From: an uncultured Oscillospiraceae bacterium
Lineage (GTDB): Bacteria > Bacillota > Clostridia > Oscillospirales > Acutalibacteraceae
Length of the DNA stretch: 24,275 bases
Assembly (NCBI GenBank): GCA_900543395.1
Contig: UQQT01000036.1
Location: forward strand, 1 to 24,275
Direction of reading: 5' to 3'
Part shown: positions 5,712-12,972 of the stretch, one piece after another
Layout of the letters: the number at the start of each line of letters is the position of its first letter
How positions within the stretch are numbered: position 1 is the first letter of the stretch
Made by a program: the position numbers and the translations under genes
Notes under the pieces: generated by a model
Database searches by the model: none
Told to the model about the DNA's origin: nothing
Seen by the model: the letters and a program-made list of their open reading frames with translations, nothing else

Positions 5712-7061
5712 TTGAAAATGAAAACAAAACGCGCGCTCGTTCGGCTCGTCTCATACGTATGCGCCGTCATTATATCGCTGTCCGTATTCGGCGCGGTTGA
5801 AAAACGCAAAGCGGAAGAATACGAAAATCAGGTAAATCTTTCGTACCAGCAGGCTTTATCGGGTCTGTCGGCATATCTTGACTCGATAAAAACCGATTTA
5901 TACAAGGGAATGTACGCCTCGACTCCCGCGATGGCAGGCAAGCTGTCGGCTTCGCTTCTGTCCTCGTCCTCGGGCGCGCTCGAATGTATTTCGAGACTGC
6001 CGAGTTCACAGGGCAAGCTCGGCAACGCGTATAAATTTCTGACACAGGTCGGAGCGTTTACGGACTCGCTCAACGACAAGATCGCAAAGGGCGAAAAAAT
6101 TTCCGACGAAGAATACGAAACCATGGAGAATTTATATAAATACGCCTCGACTCTCTCGGGCAAAATAAGTTACGCGCAGGAAACGTCTCTCGGCGAGGGA
6201 ATTTCTTTCGAACAGTCGGTCTCTACGCTGTCTCTTCCGTCCGCAGACGAAGCGGGAATCGTTAAATTCTCCGACACGGTCGAAGATACGGAGCAGTCGT
6301 TTTCGGATTTTCCAACGCTGATTTACGACGGTCCTTTTTCGGATAATATTACAAATAAATCCTCGTCTTTTTTAGAAAATAAAACGGAGATTTCGCAGTC
6401 CGCGGCGGCGGATATCGTATCGAAAATCACGGGAAGCGACGTTTCGGACGTTAAATTCGTATACGACGACGATTCAAGCGTATCCTCTTACGTTTTCACC
6501 GTCTCGAACAAAACCGTTTCGATTGCGAAAAACGGCGGTTATCCGAGCTATATGATATCCGATGACTACGCGCGCGAGACTGTAAAAAATAAGGACGACG
6601 CGGTAAAAATCGGATACGAATTTTTAAATAAATGCGGTTATACGGGCATGACAGACACGTATTACGCCGACAACGACGGAATATGCACGATAAACTACGC
6701 ATACAAATTCGGCGGCGTAACGTGCTATACCGACCTTATAAAGGTAAGCGTTTCGCTCTCGGATGGTTCGGTCACGGGATTCGACGCGCGCGGATATCTT
6801 ATGAATCATATCAACAGAAGCTTCCCCGAAAACGAAAAGGGATTTTCCGAAGCTTCGAATTGCATAAGCTCCCGCCTTACGCCTCAGTCCGTAAAAAGAG
6901 CCGTTATTCCCTCCGACGGAACGAGCGAAAATTACGCGTACGAATTCAAATGCTCTTCGCCGGACGGTACGGATGTTCTCGTCTATATCGATGCATTAAC
7001 GCTTCAGGAGGACGAAATTCTGATACTTCTTTACTCCGACGGCGGAATCCTGACGAAATAA
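5712..7061 (+). CDS. ypeB: Spore cortex germination protein YpeB
   Basis: The protein has about 449 aa. I prefer TTG 5712, 8 nt behind GGGAG. ATG 5718 is also possible, while GTG 5703 overlaps the ribosome site. A hydrophobic segment near the N-terminus (ALVRLVSYVCAVIISLSVFG) acts as an uncleaved signal anchor. It is followed by a helical region (about 25-170) with the YpeB-like phrases NQVNLSYQQALSGLSAYLDS and MYASTPAMAGKLSASLLSSS. The C-terminal half (about 230-445) has repeated PepSY-like beta/alpha units. In Bacillus, YpeB is made in the forespore and is needed for placement and stability of the cortex hydrolase SleB, usually its operon partner. No sleB lies next to it here. No promoter is obvious because the upstream space is taken by the MITE-like element. 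It shows the organism is, or descends from, a spore former. Confidence 0.85.
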   Translation: MKMKTKRALVRLVSYVCAVIISLSVFGAVEKRKAEEYENQVNLSYQQALSGLSAYLDSIKTDLYKGMYASTPAMAGKLSASLLSSSSGALECISRLPSSQGKLGNAYKFLTQVGAFTDSLNDKIAKGEKISDEEYETMENLYKYASTLSGKISYAQETSLGEGISFEQSVSTLSLPSADEAGIVKFSDTVEDTEQSFSDFPTLIYDGPFSDNITNKSSSFLENKTEISQSAAADIVSKITGSDVSDVKFVYDDDSSVSSYVFTVSNKTVSIAKNGGYPSYMISDDYARETVKNKDDAVKIGYEFLNKCGYTGMTDTYYADNDGICTINYAYKFGGVTCYTDLIKVSVSLSDGSVTGFDARGYLMNHINRSFPENEKGFSEASNCISSRLTPQSVKRAVIPSDGTSENYAYEFKCSSPDGTDVLVYIDALTLQEDEILILLYSDGGILTK

Positions 7062-7168
7062 TACGCAGTAACGCTTGTAAAATATAAACGAACAAAAACG
7101 GTATAAAATTTATTTTTCGGGACAAACTAAACGCGGGTCAGACTTTATATAGAAAGGAACGACGTTCT

Positions 7169-7465
7169 GTGAAAAAACTGATACCGATTATCGCGGCGAT
7201 ATTGAGCGCGGTATGCATATTCTCCTCGTGTTCAAAGGACGGGGACAAGGTAAAAGACGACGTTGAGGGACTCGTCACTACGACCAAAAAATCCGAGATG
7301 TTCAACTCGTCCGAAGCAAAACCCGAATCGACCAATATGGATTCGGCTCTCGAAAAAGGAGCGGAAAAAGCAGCCGAAGGCGCGGAAAAAGCAAAAGACG
7401 GTGCAAGAAAGCTCGACGAGGACATCAAGCAGAATCTTAACGACAATAATAAAAAAGCAAATTAA
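7169..7465 (+). CDS. Small lipoprotein
   Basis: The protein has 98 aa and starts at GTG 7169, with AAAGGA about 10 nt upstream. MKK, a hydrophobic core and the lipobox IFSSC with Cys21 predict processing by signal peptidase II and anchoring on the outer face of the membrane. The mature part is a short, highly charged chain with a Thr/Lys segment (VTTTKKSE) and an Ala/Glu/Lys helix (about 60-85: EKGAEKAAEGAEKAKDGARK), likely a coiled coil. I recognise no catalytic domain or named family. It lies 107 bp after ypeB on the same strand and ends with a strong terminator, so it may share the ypeB transcript. A sporulation or envelope role is possible from position only. Confidence 0.7.
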   Translation: MKKLIPIIAAILSAVCIFSSCSKDGDKVKDDVEGLVTTTKKSEMFNSSEAKPESTNMDSALEKGAEKAAEGAEKAKDGARKLDEDIKQNLNDNNKKAN

Positions 7466-7469
7466 CATG

Positions 7470-7537
7470 CGAAACCGGCCGAAAACGGAGAAAGCCGAGC
7501 TTTACTCTCCGCTCGCGGTCGGTTCTCGTATTTTTTT
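7470..7537 (+). terminator. Terminator after the lipoprotein gene
   Basis: An outer stem GAAACCG/CGGTTCTC encloses an inner stem GGAGAAAGC/GCTTTACTCC, followed by TATTTTTTT on the plus strand. It closes the ypeB-lipoprotein unit ahead of the next promoter. Confidence 0.7.
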
Positions 7538-7581
7538 AAATCAGATAAAAATTTTTATATATTTTTGTACGTAATTATTAC

Positions 7582-7610
7582 TTGACTTTAAACGCTTTTT
7601 AGTGTATTCT
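7582..7610 (+). promoter_or_regulatory. Promoter of the envelope-protein genes
   Basis: TTGACT (7582-7587), a 17-nt spacer and TATTCT (7605-7610) lie about 40 nt upstream of AAGGAG (7647-7652). It probably drives the cohesin-like gene and the two that follow. Confidence 0.6.
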
Positions 7611-7661
7611 ATAAATTGAATTATTTTGTATATTATTTTAAAAATTAAGGAGCTGGAAATC

Positions 7662-8474
7662 ATGAAAAAATTCATTTCCGTAATTCTCTGTCTGCTCACC
7701 GTTACGGGAATGTTTGCCTGCACACTCGTAACCGCGTCCGCGGCAAACACCCCCGAACTTTCTATGGAAGAAAAATATGACGAAGATGCAAAAACCTTAA
7801 CCGTTACTATTACGTTAAAGAACGCAGTAGGAGCAACCTCCGGCGTTGTCGACCTCGTTTTCGACGACGAAATGTGCTCTTACAGAAAGAAAGACGGTTT
7901 TAAATCGCTCACCAACGCCGTTACGATTGAGGGCGGAAAAACCGTAGACAATACATACGAATGTGCGTGCGCGTTCATGGCAGCCGACAGCGTTACGGCA
8001 GAGGACTGCGACGAAAACGGCAATCTCCTGCTGTGCGAATTCAAATTCGACGTCAAGGGCGAGTACAAGCAGAACGCTTTCTACCTCTACTCCGACGACG
8101 GCATAGCAATCAACAACTCCAACAAAACGATAGAACCCGTCGGAAACACGGACATGGCTCCCGTTAAAAACACAACCGCAAACAAGGCGGCAAAAAACAA
8201 CAATTCATCCTCAAAAAAACCCGATACTAAAGATTCGAACACCGTTCTGTTCGTTATCATTGCGGTAGCCGTTCTCGCGGCAGCGGCGGCAGTTACCGTA
8301 GCGGTAAGCAAGAAGAAAAAGGCTCAGGAGGAAAACGGAGAAACCGAAATCGCGGAGAAATCTGAAGTTACGAATATCGAAGAAAAATCCGAAGTTAAGA
8401 GTATCGAAGAAAAAACCGAAGTTAAGGAAGAAAACACAAAAGCTTCCGAAGATAACGACGAAAAAGAGGAATAA
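7662..8474 (+). CDS. Membrane-anchored protein with cohesin-like domain
   Basis: The protein has 270 aa. The start is ATG 7662, 9 nt after AAGGAG; the 12-codon extension to 7626 would precede the ribosome site. A signal peptide (1-27, VTASA/A) is followed by a beta-sandwich domain (about 30-160) whose phrases TLTVTITLKNAVGATSGVVDLVFD and LLLCEFKFDVKG resemble cohesin or related carbohydrate-active scaffold domains. An Asn/Lys/Ser linker, one transmembrane helix (about 194-216) and a Lys/Glu cytoplasmic tail follow. The tail contains three 9-residue repeats (EEKSEVKSI type, about 231-256) encoded by a 27-bp tandem repeat at 8355-8435. The extracellular domain could bind a dockerin-like partner or a polysaccharide. 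The cohesin assignment is tentative and based on pattern only. It is first of three co-directional genes with the same topology. Confidence 0.6.
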   Translation: MKKFISVILCLLTVTGMFACTLVTASAANTPELSMEEKYDEDAKTLTVTITLKNAVGATSGVVDLVFDDEMCSYRKKDGFKSLTNAVTIEGGKTVDNTYECACAFMAADSVTAEDCDENGNLLLCEFKFDVKGEYKQNAFYLYSDDGIAINNSNKTIEPVGNTDMAPVKNTTANKAAKNNNSSSKKPDTKDSNTVLFVIIAVAVLAAAAAVTVAVSKKKKAQEENGETEIAEKSEVTNIEEKSEVKSIEEKTEVKEENTKASEDNDEKEE

Positions 8475-8580
8475 GCAAATATTTCCTTTTAACAATTTTT
8501 AAGCGTAGTTTAAGCTTAACATTCTATTCTCAATGTGGGACAGTATACGCGGGACATACGGGAGGTAATCGCAGGATCTA

Positions 8581-9338
8581 TGAACAGAAAAGTTTATTCC
8601 CTTATTACTTTGATTACGGCTCTTATACTGTGCGTCTGCTCGGCTGTTACGGCGTTTGCCGAATCGCCCGAAACCACTACGCAGAAATCGGGTTCGATAG
8701 CCGACGCGGTTCAGGGCGTGCTGAACAACAGCGGTATTTCCGATACGGTTGACAGCGTTATCGGAGGGATTCAGGACAGCGGAGGATTATCCGACGTAAT
8801 CGGCGGAATTTCGGACAGGATTTCGGGAAGTCTTAACGACTATTCGTCACTGCTCGACGGCGTTCTCAACGGCAGATCGAATTCGCAGACAACAACATCG
8901 GCGCAGATAACGCAGTCATACGGAAACTTTGCACTTCCTAATTCTCCCGTTCAAAATAATAATCAGAACCGCGTAACAAGCGCGCAGACGACCGTCCCCG
9001 AAACAACGGCTCCCCCGACCGCCCCGACGACGGTTCCCCCGACGACCGCTCCGGCACAGGAAGCAACGGCGGTTATGTCGATCAGAAACGACAGCTCCAA
9101 AGGCTCCGGAATATGGATATTCACCGCGGTTGTAGCCGCCGTCATCCTGGTGGTTATCGTCACTCTCATAGCGGTGACGGGACACACTCAATTCAATTCG
9201 AGAGTCTACGACAGATCAACGATTAAAAGCGTCAGAAAAACGTCCGCCTCCGAGGTGGAGTTTGACGACGACGAACCTATGGATAATATCATGTACGTCG
9301 GCTCGTCCGATAAGGACAAGCGCGAATCAAGAGGTTGA
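8581..9338 (+). CDS. Single-pass envelope protein with Thr/Pro linker
   Basis: The protein has 252 aa. I start it at ATG 8581, where a typical signal peptide begins (MNRKVYSLITLITALILCV, cleavage near AFA/ESP). The 15 codons upstream to ATG 8536 are not part of a signal sequence and overlap the GGAGG at 8561. The mature outer part has an amphipathic segment with repeated SDVIGGI-like units (about 38-82) and a long Thr/Pro linker (about 116-146, PTTVPPTTAP type) suited to span the cell wall and probably glycosylated. It has one transmembrane helix (about 162-185) and a charged cytoplasmic tail ending in an acidic cluster (EFDDDEP). No catalytic motif is visible and I recognise no family. It is followed by the next gene with only 5 nt between stop and ATG, so the two are co-translated. 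Confidence 0.65.
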
Positions 9339-9343
9339 TATTT

Positions 9344-10498
9344 ATGAAGAAAAAAATTATTACGGCGATTTTCGCGCTGATAATGTGCGTTTCTTTGAGC
9401 GTCACGGCTTTTGCGTATGATCTGTTTTACGATACGTACAAAAAAGCGGCGGAGGCTCTGCATGAAAAATACCCCAACATTTCCGTCGAGGAATTCATGG
9501 ACGAGTTTTCTAAGTTTCTCAACGAACCGCTCGACCAGGAGAAGATAAACGAGGCTATACAGAACCTTGTCAACCGTCTGACTCCCACGACCGACCCGAA
9601 CGAGACGACCACAAAAAAAGAAACCACAACAAAGAAAGAGACCACAACAAAAGAACGTACGACAAAACGCGAGGAAAACACCACCGCAGCTCCGCCGTTC
9701 ACGATTCCGAGCGGTCTTATAAATAACAATAATAAAAACAATACGACCTCGCCTAACGCAGGAGGTATAACGATTCCTCAGATTACGGAGGATCCGTCCG
9801 TTACACAGACCGTCCCTGTCGTAAGCATGTATCAGCAGAATTCACCGAATATCAATAACAATAAAAATACGCAGACACCCGCCGTAAGCGACACGTCTAA
9901 GGTTTCGAGCAAGACGATAATGGCTTGGGTCATAATCGCAATAGGCGTTATGCTTCTGGTAGTAAGTATCGTCGTTATCGTAATGTCCTCTGACAGACGT
10001 TCCTCCGCTTCGAGCAGAAACAGAAAACGCATGCGTAAAAACGGTGCGGTCAGAAAGGATTACGTACCGTTTACCGAGACGACAATGCCCGAGGTTACCG
10101 TAAACACGGCGGCAGCTCTTGCGGCCAAAAAGCACCTCTCGGCGCAGGCGGACAAGAACTCCGGCTATACCTCATTCTTTGACGATTCGACATCGTCCGC
10201 ACTCGATTCGGCTGTTATAGTAGCCGCCGAAAGCGCGTCGTCCTACACGGGCGAATCGGCACCCGACGTTGATACCTCCGTTGCGGAAAAACTGCTCAAA
10301 AACTCGGCAAAAACCGTAAGAATATGCGAAGACTGCGGAACCACCGTTCCCGAGGACATGATGTTCTGCCCGAAGTGCGGTACATTCATGGGCATAGTGA
10401 GCGAGGAATCCGCGGATGAAAAAGAGGACAAATCGAGTACGTCGGATGAATCCGACAGCGTAATGCCTCCCCACGGCTCACCCGTTACGGCTCAATAA
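9344..10498 (+). CDS. Single-pass envelope protein with cytoplasmic zinc ribbon
   Basis: The protein has 384 aa. The start is ATG 9344, 9 nt after AAGAGG; a TTG at 9335 overlaps the previous stop and is less well spaced. A signal peptide (cleavage near AFA/YDL) is followed by a helical extracellular domain (about 28-80, FYDTYKKAAEALHEKYPN). Then come a Thr/Lys repeat linker built from KKETTT units (about 88-110), an Asn-rich stretch, a transmembrane helix (about 192-215), and a basic juxtamembrane patch (RNRKRMRKN). The cytoplasmic tail of about 165 aa holds a four-Cys zinc ribbon, CEDCG with CPKCG (Cys328, 331, 342, 345). The layout suggests a sensor or scaffold linking the cell surface with a cytoplasmic partner. 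I recognise no named family. It is the last gene before a terminator. Confidence 0.7.
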   Translation: MKKKIITAIFALIMCVSLSVTAFAYDLFYDTYKKAAEALHEKYPNISVEEFMDEFSKFLNEPLDQEKINEAIQNLVNRLTPTTDPNETTTKKETTTKKETTTKERTTKREENTTAAPPFTIPSGLINNNNKNNTTSPNAGGITIPQITEDPSVTQTVPVVSMYQQNSPNINNNKNTQTPAVSDTSKVSSKTIMAWVIIAIGVMLLVVSIVVIVMSSDRRSSASSRNRKRMRKNGAVRKDYVPFTETTMPEVTVNTAAALAAKKHLSAQADKNSGYTSFFDDSTSSALDSAVIVAAESASSYTGESAPDVDTSVAEKLLKNSAKTVRICEDCGTTVPEDMMFCPKCGTFMGIVSEESADEKEDKSSTSDESDSVMPPHGSPVTAQ

Positions 10499-10515
10499 TT
10501 CAACATAAAACTAAA

Positions 10516-10548
10516 ACGCAGATGATTTAATTCGTCTGCGTTTTTTAT
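10516..10548 (+). terminator. Terminator of the envelope-protein operon
   Basis: ACGCAGA and TCTGCGT form a 7-bp stem followed by TTTTTATT, 18 nt after the stop of the zinc-ribbon protein gene. Confidence 0.8.
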
Positions 10549-10569
10549 TAAACAATACCTGCAAGCAAT

Positions 10570-10601
10570 AAAATCCGCAGTCGGTAAAAACTGCGGATTT
10601 T
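10570..10601. repeat. 32-bp hairpin repeat, copy 1
   Basis: AAAATCCGCAGT and its exact complement enclose the loop CGGTAAAA. All 32 bases are identical to the copy at 10867-10898, 297 bp away. Confidence 0.85.
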
Positions 10602-10866
10602 CAGCGTGTCGAAAAAGCAGTTTTCGACAAGCTGTGAGACTGTCGAGAATGTGCCTGAATTTCGTTTTCTTTAGAGCGTCGCTGTACAAAAGTACCGCAG
10701 CGAGAAAAAAACGAAAAACGCAAATGCCCCGAAATCATCAGGTTTCGGGGCATTTCATTAAAAAATCAAAATATGTTTGCAATTGATCGATAAAAATCTT
10801 TTTTTCCGATATAACAAAACATAACGTGTCTTTTAGGCGTGGTTCAGGTGCTTTATCGACAGTCGT

Positions 10867-10898
10867 AAAATCCGCAGTCGGTAAAAACTGCGGATTTT
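10867..10898 (-). terminator. 32-bp hairpin repeat, copy 2; terminator of gdhA
   Basis: A perfect 12-bp stem (AAAATCCGCAGT and complement) with a TTTT end follows the gdhA stop by 22 nt on the minus strand. It is identical to the hairpin at 10570-10601 and works structurally in either direction. Confidence 0.65.
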
Positions 10899-10919
10899 TA
10901 TATGTATTCTGAATTTTTA

Positions 10920-12263
10920 TCAGCAAATTCCCTGCGCCGTCATGGCGTCGAGCACCTTTTCAAATCCCGCAATATTTGCGCCCTTTACGTAATCGTTGTC
11001 GAATCCGTATTTCTTTGCGGCGTCGTCCATATTGTGGAATATCGTAACCATAATGTGCTTTAACTTGCTGTCGACATTCTCGAACGTCCATGTAAGTCTC
11101 TCGCTGTTCTGCGTCATTTCAAGAGCCGATACCGCGACTCCGCCGGCGTTCGCTGCCTTTGCGGGAGCGACAAGAATTCCGTTCTTCTGAAGATACTCCG
11201 TCGCATCTGCGGTTACAGGCATGTTCGCACCCTCCGCAACCGCTATACAGCCGTTTTCTTTAAGTATTTTCGCGTCGTCGATGTTAAGCTCGTTCTGCGT
11301 GGCACACGGCAGAGCGACGTCACACTTAACGCTCCATACTCCCCTGCCCTCGTGATACTCGGAATTGGGACGGTATTTTTTATATTCGGTAAGTCGCTTT
11401 CTGTCGACTTCCTTAATTTTTTTAAGCGCCTTAACGTCGATTCCCTCGGGGTCGTATACCCAGCCTGTCGAATCACTGCACGTTACGGGCTTTGCGCCGA
11501 GCTGTAAAGTCTTTTCAATAGCGTAAATAGCTACGTTGCCCGCACCGGAAACACATACTGTCTTGCCCGAAAGATCATATCCGCTGCATTTAAGCATTTC
11601 CTCCGTAAGATAGAGAAGTCCGTAGCCCGTGGCTTCCGTTCTCGCAAGGGAACCGCCGTATGAAAGTCCCTTGCCCGTCAAAACACCCTCGTTGATCTTT
11701 CTGATACGCTTATACTGACCGTAGAGATAGCCTATCTCTCTGCCGCCTACGCCGATATCACCGGCGGGAACGTCAGCGTCCGCGCCGATATGCCTGTAAA
11801 GCTCGGTCATAAAGCTTTGGCAGAATGCCATTATTTCTCTGTCTGACTTGCCCTTGGGGTCGAAATCCGAACCTCCCTTGCCTCCGCCGATGGGAAGTCC
11901 CGTAAGCGAATTTTTAAATATCTGTTCAAATCCTAAGAATTTAATAATGCTTATATTTACCGACGGGTGGAAACGCAGACCTCCCTTGTACGGTCCTATT
12001 GCGTTGTTGAACTGAACTCGGTAGCCTCTGTTTACATGTGCCTGACCGTTGTCGTCAACCCACGGGACCTTGAAGAAAATCTGTCTGTCGGGCTCTGTCA
12101 GTCTTTCGAGCACGGCGTCGCGCTCATATCTCTCCTCGTCCTTCTCGATAACGGGTCTTATTGAATTAAGAACTTCGTGCACTGTCTGTAAAAATTCGGG
12201 CTGATCGGCATATCTTACGTCCAGCTCGTTTAAAATTCTGTTTGTGTAACCTGTCTTTGACAT
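10920..12263 (-). CDS. gdhA: NADP-type glutamate dehydrogenase
   Basis: This 447-aa protein has the usual length for hexameric bacterial glutamate dehydrogenase (class I). It makes glutamate from 2-oxoglutarate and ammonium in the cytoplasm. The N-terminal substrate domain carries YKGGLRFHPSVN (about 92-103) and PIGGGKGGSDFDP (about 124-136) with the catalytic Lys129. VPAGDIGVGGREIGYL lies at about 165-180. The coenzyme domain has the Rossmann glycine motif CVSGAGNVA (about 237-245). The start ATG 12263 is preceded by GGAGG. The gene is third after glnA and the ANTAR regulator on the same strand, with a 92-bp gap that lacks a clear terminator, so it may be co-transcribed. Together with GlnA it forms the ammonium-assimilation branch. 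NADP preference is inferred from overall similarity to the GdhA class. Confidence 0.95.
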   Translation of the reverse strand: MSKTGYTNRILNELDVRYADQPEFLQTVHEVLNSIRPVIEKDEERYERDAVLERLTEPDRQIFFKVPWVDDNGQAHVNRGYRVQFNNAIGPYKGGLRFHPSVNISIIKFLGFEQIFKNSLTGLPIGGGKGGSDFDPKGKSDREIMAFCQSFMTELYRHIGADADVPAGDIGVGGREIGYLYGQYKRIRKINEGVLTGKGLSYGGSLARTEATGYGLLYLTEEMLKCSGYDLSGKTVCVSGAGNVAIYAIEKTLQLGAKPVTCSDSTGWVYDPEGIDVKALKKIKEVDRKRLTEYKKYRPNSEYHEGRGVWSVKCDVALPCATQNELNIDDAKILKENGCIAVAEGANMPVTADATEYLQKNGILVAPAKAANAGGVAVSALEMTQNSERLTWTFENVDSKLKHIMVTIFHNMDDAAKKYGFDNDYVKGANIAGFEKVLDAMTAQGIC

Positions 12264-12355
12264 CAGTGTTTACCTCCGAATATTGTATAAATCAAATTAT
12301 TAACATTTATATCTGAAAAGACAAATATAGATAAGTCTGTTTTCATTCATTTTAT

Positions 12356-12937
12356 TCATCTGACCGTGGAAATGATACGCTCGGCAACCGCTCGTTTTGT
12401 TATGCACTCGTCCATCGCAGTTTTCTCGATAAATCTCTGCGCAGTCGCTTCATTCATCTGATAACGGTCGATCAACGCCCATTTTGCGCGGTTTACGATT
12501 CGTATTTCCTCCATTTTCTCTTCAAGCTTTGCGGTTTTCTGCTCTACCTTTTTCATTCTCTCTCTCGTCGAACACAGAAGCCGTAAGGACTGATTTATAA
12601 TCGAAACCGAAGTCGGAACGGGAACCGTCAGCACGCCGTACTCGGTCAAAACTCCGCTGACGTCGTCGAACCTCTCGTTTTTTATAAACATCATAACTCC
12701 GGACGAGCTCTGTGAGCAGATATCCACCGCAAGATCTATGCCGTTTCCGTCCGGGAGAGGCGAATTTATCATAATAAGATCATAACTTCTCGACAGCAGC
12801 TCGCGTCTTGCAGAGGAAACGCTCGACACCGTTTTTACCGGGCTGAACTTCGACTCGTTGAGAAGAGCGCGCAGGGAAATATTGAATTTTTCGTTCGCCG
12901 AAACGGTAAGAACGCTGTAAACCGTCTGCATTTCCAT
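12356..12937 (-). CDS. ANTAR-domain antiterminator with pseudo-receiver
   Basis: This is a 193-aa protein; the start is ATG 12937 behind GGAGGTG. Residues about 6-122 fold like a response-regulator receiver, but the phosphoacceptor position is Asn58 in DLIMINSPLPDG, so it is probably not phosphorylated in the usual way. A coiled-coil linker (about 123-145) leads to the ANTAR RNA-binding domain (about 140-192), recognisable by NRAKWALIDRYQMNEATAQR and the AMDE...AERII end. ANTAR proteins such as AmiR, NasR and EutV bind paired RNA hairpins and prevent transcription termination. The gene sits between glnA (35 bp upstream) and gdhA (92 bp downstream), which points to control of nitrogen assimilation. 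The signal may come from a partner protein or ligand instead of a phosphoryl group. Confidence 0.9.
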   Translation of the reverse strand: MEMQTVYSVLTVSANEKFNISLRALLNESKFSPVKTVSSVSSARRELLSRSYDLIMINSPLPDGNGIDLAVDICSQSSSGVMMFIKNERFDDVSGVLTEYGVLTVPVPTSVSIINQSLRLLCSTRERMKKVEQKTAKLEEKMEEIRIVNRAKWALIDRYQMNEATAQRFIEKTAMDECITKRAVAERIISTVR

Positions 12938-12972
12938 CCGCGCCGTTCACCTCCGAATTTGGATTGCTTTTA

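Larger units (their letters stand above)
10499..10919. other. Hairpin- and repeat-rich intergenic block
   Basis: This gap of about 420 bp lies between convergent genes and has no credible coding sequence. It contains a plus-strand terminator (10516-10548), two identical 32-bp hairpins (10570-10601 and 10867-10898), a hairpin TGTCGAAAA-AGCAG-TTTTCGACA flanked by CAGC/GCTG (10602-10634), a longer imperfect inverted repeat near 10665-10720, and a 13-bp stem AAATGCCCCGAAA with its complement (10722-10755). It resembles an accumulation of repeat elements. Confidence 0.6.

Noticed and set aside
10492..10926. Two minus-strand ORFs of 62-65 codons containing NPQFLPTADF
   Set aside because: The shared peptide is only the translation of the duplicated 32-bp hairpin; there are no ribosome sites and the rest is unrelated.
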